Below are positions 29,425-37,709 of a stretch of DNA of 64,000 nucleotides, one piece after another (positions within the stretch are counted from its first letter, which is position 1; each line of letters begins with the position of its first letter). The position numbers were made by a program, and so were the translations under genes. The notes below the pieces were generated by a model, which made no database searches, had not been told where the DNA came from, and saw nothing but the letters and a program-made list of their open reading frames with translations. The stretch spans positions 1 to 64,000 of the forward strand of contig JAIRNY010000012.1 in NCBI GenBank assembly GCA_031257835.1, in the 5' to 3' direction. The DNA comes from Candidatus Endomicrobiellum cryptotermitis. GTDB taxonomy: Bacteria > Elusimicrobiota > Endomicrobiia > Endomicrobiales > Endomicrobiaceae.

Positions 29425-29739
29425 AGAGCCCAAGCATCAGAATAGCTAAGACTAATAATGGCGAGAACTTTGTTAAAGTCACAATTAACGAATATGGAGA
29501 GCAGCAGTTGGATTTGTGCAATAAGGGGAACGCAGTCAGAACTTACTACAAACTTTGCAACAAACTTTGCAGAAAGATATTAATGCGGCATAATGATGAT
29601 TAACCCTATATATCAGGCATCAAGAATTTTGATGAGAAGGTAGACTTTCTAAAAATGCTCCACAAAGTGTATATAAACGACATTCCTTTGGTACTAGTTT
29701 AATATTAAGTACAAGAAAAGACTAAAAAAGATGACATAG

Positions 29740-30200
29740 TCATTTTTTAAGAGCTTTTATTTCAGTAAGTGACAATTCAGTACTTTTAGCAATCAAGTCC
29801 ATATCTATCCCTAATTTTAAGAGATTTTTCGCTATTTCAACCCTCCCCTCTTCTCTACCCTTGTCCATCCCTTTCTCCATCCCATCCTTAAACGCGTCTC
29901 TACGGTCACTAACAAAGTCTCTTCTTGCTTTCTCTGGTGTCATTGCTGCTATCTTCATTTGCATACTTGCACTTATAAGGAATCTGTCAATCTAAAATCA
30001 AAAAATGTCTGATAAATTTGTAAAAATATCTACTCCTTCTTCAAACTACTTTCCTACCTATATCTACAATACCAACTTGGGTTGTTTGATGTTTTCAAGT
30101 ACAACTTTTTAATTCTCTTAGCAACATCCTGATTGATATTCTTGTTTAATAACTTTATCTCCACCACAGCATTAATGGAACTAATGAAGAACGTTAAAGC
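29740..30200 (-). pseudogene. Rpn-family recombination-promoting nuclease, decayed
   Basis: The C-terminal part is open from 29964: EKARRDFVSDRRDAFKDGME, then KGMDKGREEGRVEIAKNLLK. This is the charged, helical tail of PD-(D/E)XK transposase/Rpn proteins, ending IAKSTELSLTEIKALKK. Farther upstream on the minus strand the piece INAVVEIKLLNKNINQDVAK fits the N-terminal domain. Stops and frame changes separate the two. Rpn proteins are RecA-independent DNA nucleases often expanded in host-associated bacteria. Confidence 0.7.
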
Positions 30201-30231
30201 TATATCTTAAGCAGCGTAAATGTAGTTTTAG

Positions 30232-30251
30232 AACCTGACTTGACCGGCTTT
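30232..30251 (+). repeat. Copy of the TACCTGACTTGACC repeat
   Basis: AACCTGACTTGACCGGCTTT matches the MITE end consensus closely in the left-end orientation. It lies beside the Rpn relic. No right end was found. Confidence 0.5.
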
Positions 30252-30325
30252 GAGGCAAAAAAGGGATTTTATATGCTTTTGTACCAAATATCCTATCAGT
30301 TTTCAAATCCATTAAGATTCCCTAG

Positions 30326-30717
30326 ATGGGGAAATATTTTAATGAAAGAGTTGTGATATTCTTGAGATTTACTAAGAGAATGATTTTGGTGAGTTTCAAA
30401 AGAGTAAATCATGGAGTATTGTTCAATAGCGAATCTTTTAAAGAAAAGAATGAACAAAAAGATGGCGAGCAAGATAAAGATTACATGACAAGGCTTGAAA
30501 AAATGGCTAAAGCTCAAGCTGCAATGGAATTTGATTGGAGTATAGGTTTATAGCAAAGATGGTGGATACTTTACATTATGATGAAGATTTGGTAGAACAA
30601 GAGAAATTATTTGTGGGACTTTTAGGTGATGCCAATATTAATTCTGAAGCGATGGTAAGCAGATATAGAAACGTTAGAGATATAGTAGAATCAAGTGTGG
30701 ATATTGGAGTTCTTTAA
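30326..30717 (+). pseudogene. Unidentified decayed gene, two frames
   Basis: The first frame runs from about 30326 to 30553 and ends KDYMTRLEKMAKAQAAMEFD. After a shift near 30540 the second frame reads IAKMVDTLHYDEDLVEQEKL ... INSEAMVSRYRNVRDIVESS and stops at 30717, 13 bp before the GT9 gene. The sequence is hydrophilic and acidic. No family recognised. The join is smooth, so one frameshift in a small helical protein is the simplest reading. Confidence 0.35.
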
Positions 30718-30729
30718 GAATACCGAGAT

Positions 30730-31860
30730 ATGAAAAACTTTACAGTAAATACCGACTGCTTAAATTTTCCACTAGATAGACCTTGTTTTTATCAGAAAAA
30801 TAGTGGCATTTTATGCAACCAGTGCAATGACTACAAAAAAATTTCAAATTTACAAGAAAATAAACGCATTTTAATTATAAAGCTTGGCGCAATGGGCGAC
30901 GTTTTAAGAACCACGTTTTTGCTTTGGGGGTTAAAAGAACTTTATCCAAAAAGTGTAATATCTTGGATTGTTGACGACAAGAATGCTGCGGTTCTTGAAA
31001 ACAATACATTTATAGACAATATTGTCGCAAATGATGAAAACACACTAAAATTCCTTATAGACAACTATTTTGATGTTGTTATAAATCTAGATCTTGCCTT
31101 TGAGAGCTTATCTCTTGCCAAATTATCAAATAAAGCAAAAGTTTTAGGTTTTACATTAGATAATAATAGAAACATTATTGCTTCTAGCCAATCTGCTCAA
31201 GAATGGCTTAAAATGAGCGTTTATGACGAATTAAAAAAGAGCAATTTGTTTACATACCAACACTGGATGGCGCAAATTGTGTCATTGCCAAAGGATGACT
31301 ATGAAATAATAGTCCCTCTCCAAAAAGAATCACAAGAAAAAGCTTTAAAGTTTTTAGATACTAACAACGTATCTTTAAATAAAAAGATTTTAGGCATAAA
31401 TCCTGGAGCTGGCAAAAGATGGAACTTAAAAAAGTGGACTTTGGAAAGTTTTATTGAAATTGCAGAATATTTCTCAAAAAAAGGGCATGTTATTTTATTG
31501 TTAGGTGGTAAACAAGACGAAAGGGAAATAGAAACTATTTTAAAAGAGAATATTTCTAATGTAATATCTGCTGGAACAAATAATACAATTGCAGATTTTT
31601 TTGCACAAATAAACTTGTGTAATACTGTCCTATGTGGTGACACAATGGCTTTACATGCCGCGTTAGGTCTTAAAAAAAACGTTGTAGCGCTTTTTGGACC
31701 TACATCTATTAATGAAATAGAAGTGTACTCTAGAGGTACAAAAATACAAGGTAAAAAAGATTGTATTACATGTTATAAACAAGAATGTCATTTAGAGAAT
31801 AATTGTATGAAAGCTATCAAACCAAAAGAAGTAATTGAAGCTATAGAACAGTATATATAA
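30730..31860 (+). CDS. Glycosyltransferase family 9 (heptosyltransferase-like)
   Basis: A 376-residue GT9 enzyme. After about 38 residues with four Cys it shows RILIIKLGAMGDVLRTTFLL, the classic N-terminal glycine loop of heptosyltransferases, then INLDLAFESLSLAKL. The C-terminal half has LGINPGAGKRWNLKKW, LLLGGKQDE, the donor-site pattern CGDTMALHAALGLKKNVVAL and LFGPTSINE. A Cys-containing tail (DCITCYKQECH) ends it. Expected role is addition of heptose or a related sugar to LPS core from ADP-sugar, which would use the product of the rfaE2-type adenylyltransferase at 53523. It heads the envelope cluster 30730-34749. Confidence 0.83.
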   Translation: MKNFTVNTDCLNFPLDRPCFYQKNSGILCNQCNDYKKISNLQENKRILIIKLGAMGDVLRTTFLLWGLKELYPKSVISWIVDDKNAAVLENNTFIDNIVANDENTLKFLIDNYFDVVINLDLAFESLSLAKLSNKAKVLGFTLDNNRNIIASSQSAQEWLKMSVYDELKKSNLFTYQHWMAQIVSLPKDDYEIIVPLQKESQEKALKFLDTNNVSLNKKILGINPGAGKRWNLKKWTLESFIEIAEYFSKKGHVILLLGGKQDEREIETILKENISNVISAGTNNTIADFFAQINLCNTVLCGDTMALHAALGLKKNVVALFGPTSINEIEVYSRGTKIQGKKDCITCYKQECHLENNCMKAIKPKEVIEAIEQYI

Positions 31861-31907
31861 TTTTACCTTGTTAAAAAATAAAATCAAACAAACTATGGGG
31901 CAACGTC

Positions 31908-32606
31908 ATGAAAACTGTAGTTATGATTCCAACATACAATGAAGTTTCTAATATAGAAAAAGTAATTTGTGATGTTTTAAAAAGTGTGCCAAACGCAGAG
32001 GTATTAGTTGTAGATGACATGTCTCCAGACGGTACATATAAAGTAGTTGAAAAATTAGCTACTAAAAATAGTAAAGTTCATCTTTTGTTAAGAAAAGAAA
32101 ACAGAGGTAGAGGCTATGCTGGAAAAGATGGTTTTGTTAAAGCCTTAGACATCAATGCAAACTTTGTTGTTGAAATGGACGGAGACGGGTCCCATGATCC
32201 TAAATATATATCTGAATTTTTAAAACTTATAAAAGATTGCGATGTTGTTATAGGGTCTAGATATGTTAGTGGTGGCAAAGATGAAGAAAGAACTTTACTT
32301 AGAAAACTGGTAAGCAAATTTTCAAGATTATACATATCTGCAATTTTAGGCGTAGATATAAAAGATCCATCTTCAGGCTATAGGATGTTTAAAAAAGATA
32401 CGCTTAAAAAATTTGTAAATGAATTAAAAGCCAGCGACCCTTTTATAGTGACAGAAGTTATATACCAGCTAAAGAAGAACAATTTAAAAGTAAAAGAATC
32501 GCCTATAGTTTTCCTTAAACGTTTTTCTGGAGAATCTAAATTAAGACCAATAACTTTAATTAAATATTTGTTTAAAGTATTAAAATTGAAAATGTTAGGA
32601 CAATAA
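31908..32606 (+). CDS. Polyprenol-phosphate mannose/glucose synthase (GT2)
   Basis: A 232-residue cytoplasmic GT2 enzyme of the DPM1 type. The fold opens with VVMIPTYNEVSNIEKVI. VLVVDDMSPDGTYKVVEKLA supplies the first Asp motif, and FVVEMDGDGSHDPKYI has the metal-binding DGD. CDVVIGSRYVSGG and DPSSGYRMFKKDTLKKF follow in standard order. No membrane helices are seen, as in DPM1 of bacteria. It would load mannose or glucose from the nucleotide sugar onto undecaprenyl phosphate. The GT39 fusion protein starts 4 bp downstream, so donor synthase and user enzyme are probably made together. Confidence 0.88.
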   Translation: MKTVVMIPTYNEVSNIEKVICDVLKSVPNAEVLVVDDMSPDGTYKVVEKLATKNSKVHLLLRKENRGRGYAGKDGFVKALDINANFVVEMDGDGSHDPKYISEFLKLIKDCDVVIGSRYVSGGKDEERTLLRKLVSKFSRLYISAILGVDIKDPSSGYRMFKKDTLKKFVNELKASDPFIVTEVIYQLKKNNLKVKESPIVFLKRFSGESKLRPITLIKYLFKVLKLKMLGQ

Positions 32607-32610
32607 TTGT

Positions 32611-34749
32611 ATGAACTATAGATTATGGTTTTGGGCTTTAAACGTTTTCTCAAGTGCTATTAGGCTATTGATAATAGGGAAAGTAGGGCTTACAATAGAT
32701 GAAGCCCACTATTTTACCTATACGAAATATTTAAGCTTATCTTATTTTGATCATCCTCCGCTAATAGCATACTTAATTAAAATGTCAAACCTCGTTTTTC
32801 AAAACAATATAGAATTTGCAGTCAGGTTCCCAGTAGTTTTAATTTTCTTTTTATCAAGTTGGATTTTTTATATATGTGCAAAAAAACTCTACAATGAAAA
32901 AACTGCTTTTATTAGTGTTTTACTGTTAAACGTTATACCTGTATTTTCTTTTCTTGGAGCAGTAGTAGCAGTTCCGGACTCCCCTTTAGCACTCTTTTGG
33001 CTTTTATCATTATTTGCTTTTATCAAAGTAATAGAAACATCTAAGGGTAAATTTTGGTATTTGCTTGGCATTTGCACAGGTTTTGCAATGCTTTCTAAAT
33101 ATAATGGTGTTCTACTGCCAGTATGTGCAGCTTTGTTTCTTGTTTTGTCCAAAAAGTACAGGTTCTGGTTTACAAGGAAAGAACCATATATTGCTGTTTT
33201 TATATCTTTTATAATGTTTTTGCCGGTAATTGTGTGGAACATACAAACCAATTGGGCATCTTTTGGGTTTCAGCTTAGTCATGGATTTGGCAATTCGATC
33301 CCAAAATTTTCTTTTAATTTACTAGCTAAAGCTTTAGGAGCGCAAGCTGGATATATTTCTCCTTTATTATTTTTAACTTTTATAGCAGCTACTTTCTTGT
33401 GCTTGAAAGACATATTTAAGAAAAAAGACGAAACCTCTTTATTTATTGTCTGTTTTTCTGTTCCAGTACTTTTTTTATTTAATTTTATTGCAACTTTTCA
33501 TGAGATATTACCTCACTGGCCTGTTATGGGATATTTAGTGCTTTCTGTTTATGTGGCCAACTTAACGCTAAAATTTTGGAACATAAAATGGTTTAAAAGA
33601 TACTCTTATTTGTCTTGGGGTCTGGCAGTATTTATGGTTGTTATTGTTCCTTTGCATATTCTTTATGGCATAGTGCCAATAAAAAAGTTTTTACCTCAAA
33701 AGCAAATAGAAAATGTAAAGCACGCCATTTCTGAAGCTGAAAGGATAGATATTACAAACGAAGTTTACGGTTGGAAAGAAGTAGGAGCTGAAATAGAAAA
33801 AATTTTAGATTCTCATACTAGAGACAACAAACCTTTTATTTTTACTTATAAAAGTTACCTTGCTAGTGAGCTTCAATATTGTGTTCCAGCCCTGAGAGTG
33901 TTTTGCATAAGCGATAGTCCTAACGCCTATAACTTTTGGCAGACAGACTTAAAAAAGTTTAAAAACAAAGATGGCCTATTTATTTGTAACGATTTCTTTT
34001 TTGCTAACCCCCAAGACAGGTATGGCAACCAAGCATTTGCATCTTATGAGGAAGTAAAAATATTGCCAATTTACCGAAACAGCATAAAAGTAAAAAATTT
34101 CTTTTTTACTTTATGCAAATCATTTAATCCTTCAAAACTTCCTGAAGAATATTCTAAAAGTTATACAAGTAAAAAAAATAATATATTTAAAGAATTAAGA
34201 AGGTATAACTATGCAATATTTGAATTTATTAACGGTTCTTTAAAATGTAAGATTTTAGATTTCTTTATGGCTCCTATCTCTTATTGTGATTCTAAGGATT
34301 TTAATATTAGTTTTTTTGTAATTCTTATAATATCTTTATTAATACTATGGCAAACTAAAAAAGACACTTTTTGGACAAACTTCGTACTTTTAGCAAGCGT
34401 CTTAGCTGTTGGTTCTGCTATAGTCTATTTTATGAAAAATTATTTTGGAAGACCTCGCCCTTTATCTGTATTTGGAAACGAAAGCGTGAATACGCTTTAT
34501 GAGCAAATACACAGAAACTCCTTCCCGTCTGGGCATACAGAAATAGCTGTTGCAGTGTGCACATTTATGTTTATACAAGTAAAGAAGTATTGGTATTTAT
34601 ACATATTTTTTGGTATTTTTTCAGGCTTTTACAGAATATATGCAGGAAGTCATTTCCCGTCAGACGTTTTTTTTGGAGTTTGTATAGGTGTTTTTTCTGC
34701 TTACATTGTCGTTGAATTGTTTAAAAAACACATCAGACATCCGCTATAA
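32611..34749 (+). CDS. GT39 glycosyltransferase fused to a PAP2 lipid phosphatase
   Basis: A 712-residue membrane protein with two enzymes. Residues 1 to about 500 are a GT39/ArnT-like transferase: TIDEAHYFTYTKYLSLSYFD with HPPLIAYL, then many membrane helices. Residues about 555-712 are a PAP2 phosphatase with all three catalytic motifs: KNYFGRPRP near 610, FPSGHTE near 639 with the general His, and YRIYAGSHFPSD near 675 with the nucleophile His. Helices lie in between. A fusion could couple sugar transfer from a polyprenyl phosphate to phosphate removal on a lipid (undecaprenyl pyrophosphate, or lipid A phosphate as in LpxE/F). The stop is clean and no frameshift joins the parts, so it is a true single gene. 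Confidence 0.88.
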   Translation: MNYRLWFWALNVFSSAIRLLIIGKVGLTIDEAHYFTYTKYLSLSYFDHPPLIAYLIKMSNLVFQNNIEFAVRFPVVLIFFLSSWIFYICAKKLYNEKTAFISVLLLNVIPVFSFLGAVVAVPDSPLALFWLLSLFAFIKVIETSKGKFWYLLGICTGFAMLSKYNGVLLPVCAALFLVLSKKYRFWFTRKEPYIAVFISFIMFLPVIVWNIQTNWASFGFQLSHGFGNSIPKFSFNLLAKALGAQAGYISPLLFLTFIAATFLCLKDIFKKKDETSLFIVCFSVPVLFLFNFIATFHEILPHWPVMGYLVLSVYVANLTLKFWNIKWFKRYSYLSWGLAVFMVVIVPLHILYGIVPIKKFLPQKQIENVKHAISEAERIDITNEVYGWKEVGAEIEKILDSHTRDNKPFIFTYKSYLASELQYCVPALRVFCISDSPNAYNFWQTDLKKFKNKDGLFICNDFFFANPQDRYGNQAFASYEEVKILPIYRNSIKVKNFFFTLCKSFNPSKLPEEYSKSYTSKKNNIFKELRRYNYAIFEFINGSLKCKILDFFMAPISYCDSKDFNISFFVILIISLLILWQTKKDTFWTNFVLLASVLAVGSAIVYFMKNYFGRPRPLSVFGNESVNTLYEQIHRNSFPSGHTEIAVAVCTFMFIQVKKYWYLYIFFGIFSGFYRIYAGSHFPSDVFFGVCIGVFSAYIVVELFKKHIRHPL

Positions 34750-34959
34750 GAACACAGCTAAGTATAATGCATAACAATTAAACAACTCTAAATGAGAACT
34801 TAACACTATTTATGCCATAAAGTAAGTGTGAAAAGTTTATTTTTGAAAAAAACACTTAGTAGAGATGGCTTAGCAATACATTTCACAACTCAAGCAATAA
34901 ATGAATACAATATTGGCAAAGAAGAAAAAGTGTACTTGTTTTTGTGTAAAGAAAATACC

Positions 34960-35000
34960 TTGACAATAACATTGACAATAACCTTGACAAAAGAGATAAT
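34960..35000 (+). promoter_or_regulatory. Triple TTGACA array before the Fic gene
   Basis: TTGACA occurs at 34960, 34972 and 34984 in a 12-bp tandem repeat. The middle copy is 17 bp from GATAAT (34995-35000), so it can serve as a -35 box. A start point about 7 bp later would fall near the second ATG (35007) of the Fic gene and give a leaderless message. Confidence 0.35.
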
Positions 35001-36023
35001 ATGGGTATGTTTAAACCAAAATATACTTTAACAAAAAAATTGCTTGAAAATGTTTCTGCTGTAGAGCGATTATATGGACAAATTGAACAGTTACGTTTAC
35101 CTAGAAGCTTATGGTTAAATTTAGAGCAGGGCAACCTTATACAATCAGCATATGTTTCAAATAGTATTGAAGGTAACTCTCTATCCTTTGTTGAAGTTAC
35201 CAATTTATTATTAGGAGGTAGAATTCCGGCAACACGGGATGAAAAGGAAGTTGCTAACTATTTTGGATTATTAAGACAGTTGACATCTTTTAAATCGTTT
35301 GACATAGCTACTTTGTTAAATATACACAGACAACTTCTTGCTGGAGTTAATGATAAAATTGCTGGAAAGATTAGAAATAGTGCTGTAGTGGTAGCAAATC
35401 ATGTAAAAACATTTAAAGGTGTAAAACTTATTATTAAACATAATCCTCCTTATCATAAACAAATGGAAATCAGAAAGCATTTACAATATCTTCTAAAATG
35501 GGCTAGAGAAGATGATCAGACAATTCCTATTTTAAAGGCAGGCATATTTCATCATCAATATGTCTATTTGCATCCTTTTGGTGACGGTAATGGCAGGACT
35601 TGTAGATTACTAACTGCTTTATTTTTAATACAAAACGGATATCTTATTAACAAATATTTTGTCCTTGATGATTACTACGATACTGATAGAGCTCTCTATT
35701 CCAACAAGTTGTCTATTGCCGATTCTGGAAATGTAAGCGCATGGCTTGAATATTTTACAGATGGTATAAGATATTCATTGCAAAGTGCAATTTCTAAAGC
35801 AGAAAATTCATTGTCACAAATTGCTGTGTCTATGAGGCCGACACCAAGAGAAGCGCAAATTTTAGAGAAATTTGTGAATATAAGAGAATTTAGAGTAAAT
35901 GATATTACCAAATTCTTAAAAGTTTCTAGGCAACAAGCTAACAATCTTTTAAGGGGATTAATAGAAAAAGGGCGTATTGAAAAACATGGAATAACTAAAG
36001 GGGTTTTTTATAGAATCTTGTAA
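35001..36023 (+). CDS. Fic family protein (Fic/DOC AMPylase-type)
   Basis: A 340-residue Fic protein. The N-terminal helix region has YVSNSIEGNSLSF, close to the inhibitory (S/T)xxxE(G/N) motif of self-inhibited Fic proteins. The core motif HPFGDGNGRTCRLL near residue 193 has the catalytic His and the ATP-binding residues. A winged-helix domain is at the C-terminus (REFRVNDITKFLKVSRQQAN). Such enzymes transfer AMP to a target protein. The complete motif suggests activity. The target is unknown. It is an intact accessory gene flanked by a short repeat upstream and an ATPase relic downstream. Start could be 35001 or the second ATG at 35007. Confidence 0.85.
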   Translation: MGMFKPKYTLTKKLLENVSAVERLYGQIEQLRLPRSLWLNLEQGNLIQSAYVSNSIEGNSLSFVEVTNLLLGGRIPATRDEKEVANYFGLLRQLTSFKSFDIATLLNIHRQLLAGVNDKIAGKIRNSAVVVANHVKTFKGVKLIIKHNPPYHKQMEIRKHLQYLLKWAREDDQTIPILKAGIFHHQYVYLHPFGDGNGRTCRLLTALFLIQNGYLINKYFVLDDYYDTDRALYSNKLSIADSGNVSAWLEYFTDGIRYSLQSAISKAENSLSQIAVSMRPTPREAQILEKFVNIREFRVNDITKFLKVSRQQANNLLRGLIEKGRIEKHGITKGVFYRIL

Positions 36024-36172
36024 TACTATTCTTTTCATTTTTCTTAAAATCAAAAAACCAATCAAACGTATCCAGAGATACATTTGTATTACAAACAAAA
36101 ATGTTGCCTGTAATTGAAGAAATTCCAAACTAACCGCTTAAACTGATAATTTGTTTAAAAAGAGGTACAAAT

Positions 36173-37327
36173 ATGGCTGACTTAGAACGTACTTTAAGTA
36201 AATTATTGAAAAAACTTCAAAAGGTTTTAGAGTAGTTCTTTTAAATGGGCAAAGGCAAGTTGGTAAATCGACTTTGCTTAAAAAGATGTCTGAAAAAACA
36301 AATCGTAATTATGTTTCTCTTGATAACATGAAGTTTCGTCAACTGGCAAAAACTGATCCAGAACTTTTCTTACAACAAAACCCTCCTCCGACAATTATTG
36401 ACGAAATACAATATGCGCCTGAGTTGTTCCCTTATATAAAACTTTCTGCTGACCAGAACCGTAATATTAAAGGGGCGTTTTGGCTTACAGGATCTCAAAA
36501 ATATAAGTTAATGGAAGGGGTTAAAGAATCTTTAGCCGGGCGTATAGCAATTCTTGATCTTATGGCAAATTAAAAAATATAAAAAAATTAACAATCCAAG
36601 AAGTTTATAAACTAATATGGGAAGGACAATTACCTGAACCTGTAGTTGATAAAAATATTGATCGAGAACAATACTATAGCTCATACATACAATCTTATAT
36701 TGATAGAGATGTAAAAGATTTTTATAATATAGAAAAACCATACAGTTCTTTAATTTCGTTTCAGTAGCTGCTGCACAAACAGGGAAACTACTAAATTACA
36801 CTTCACTTGCTCGAGATGTGGGTGTAGATGTAAAAACTGCCCAAGTTTGGATGGGAATATTAGAACGTTCTGGACTTGTGTATCTCTTGCAGCCGTATTC
36901 TCCTAATATAACAAATCGTATAATAAAAACTCCAAAAATGTATTTTTTAGATACTGGGTTATGTTCTTATCTTACACGTTGGAATACCCCAGAATCTCTT
37001 ATGAGCGGAGCAATGGACGGCGCATTGCTTGAAACTTACGTTGTTGGCGAAATTCTCAAATCATACTTTCATAACGGAAAAGAACCTGTTATGTATCTGT
37101 ACCGAGATGTAGATCAAAAAGAAATTGATATAGTTATAGAGTAAAATGGGACTCTCTATCCAATAGAAATTAAAAAAACTGCAAATCCACAAGCTTTTGA
37201 TTACAAGTATTTTAACCAAATAAACAAATTGAACAAAAAGGTTGGAATAGCAGCAATTGTTTGTCTACAACCTGAACGTATTCCATTAAGCCGCGATGTT
37301 GTATCTATTCCTGCCTGGGAGATATAA
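36173..37327 (+). pseudogene. AAA_14/DUF4143 ATPase, frameshifted
   Basis: Opening MADLERTLSKLLKK runs into a stop at 36232. The next frame gives VVLLNGQRQVGKSTLLKKMS, an intact Walker A, and PPPTIIDEIQYAPELFPYIK, Walker B, then FWLTGSQKYKLMEGVKESLA. A second shift near 36570 leads to LWEGQLPEPVVDKNIDREQY. A further shift near 36760 leads to the C-terminal half with VDVKTAQVWMGILERSGLVY and FLDTGLCSYLTRW. A stop at 37142 precedes the nuclease-like end YPIEIKKTANPQAF. Four lesions, otherwise full length. It is the closest to complete of the family members here. Confidence 0.85.
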
Positions 37328-37330
37328 TCT

Positions 37331-37502
37331 AAATATACTCCAGTTTTGTCAAAAGGTAATTATCTTGCTATTGAAGATATTTGTCCAGAATATTCGTTTG
37401 TTGTTACTCCGTCTCATGAAAGCTGGAGCATGAATAAATATATTGATATTGATGTTTTTTCCTTATGTAAATTAAGGAAACTTTTTTCCGAAATGATATA
37501 AT
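37331..37502 (+). pseudogene. C-terminal scrap of a second DUF4143 ATPase
   Basis: Immediately after the previous relic, the frame YTPVLSKGNYLAIEDICPEY and TPSHESWSMNKYIDIDVFSL, LCKLRKLFSEMI ends at 37502. This tail does not belong to the preceding subfamily. It closely matches the end of the relic at 62895 (ERWSMNKYIDVVPLPKLKKL). A deletion or recombination between ATPase copies probably placed it here. The rest of the stretch up to the dnaE start at 37710 has no recognised content. Confidence 0.6.
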
Positions 37503-37709
37503 TATATCAAGTGTTTTTCTAAAAACTCTAAGGTTTTATGGTTGTCATGAAAGTGCCTATAGTAAAAGACAAAAAAGTAAGTAAATGGAAAAGCTATATT
37601 GATAAGTTTTTTTAACGTACTAACGTAGCTGAAGATATGGCAAAAATAAGTGTTAAGTTTTTAGAGAGATTTTCAAATTATAAAATTTTAAAACAGTAGG
37701 TGTTTTTTT

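Noticed and set aside
32889-33251. Minus-strand frame of 120 codons inside the GT39-PAP2 gene
   Set aside because: Antisense shadow of a well-supported gene with clear motifs.
34960-34990. CRISPR or larger tandem array
   Set aside because: Only two and a half 12-bp units with no spacers. Kept only as possible promoter boxes.
34828-35031. A 67-codon plus-strand gene before Fic
   Set aside because: Its end is repeat-encoded (TLTITLTITL) and overlaps the Fic start, with no ribosome site or recognised domain.
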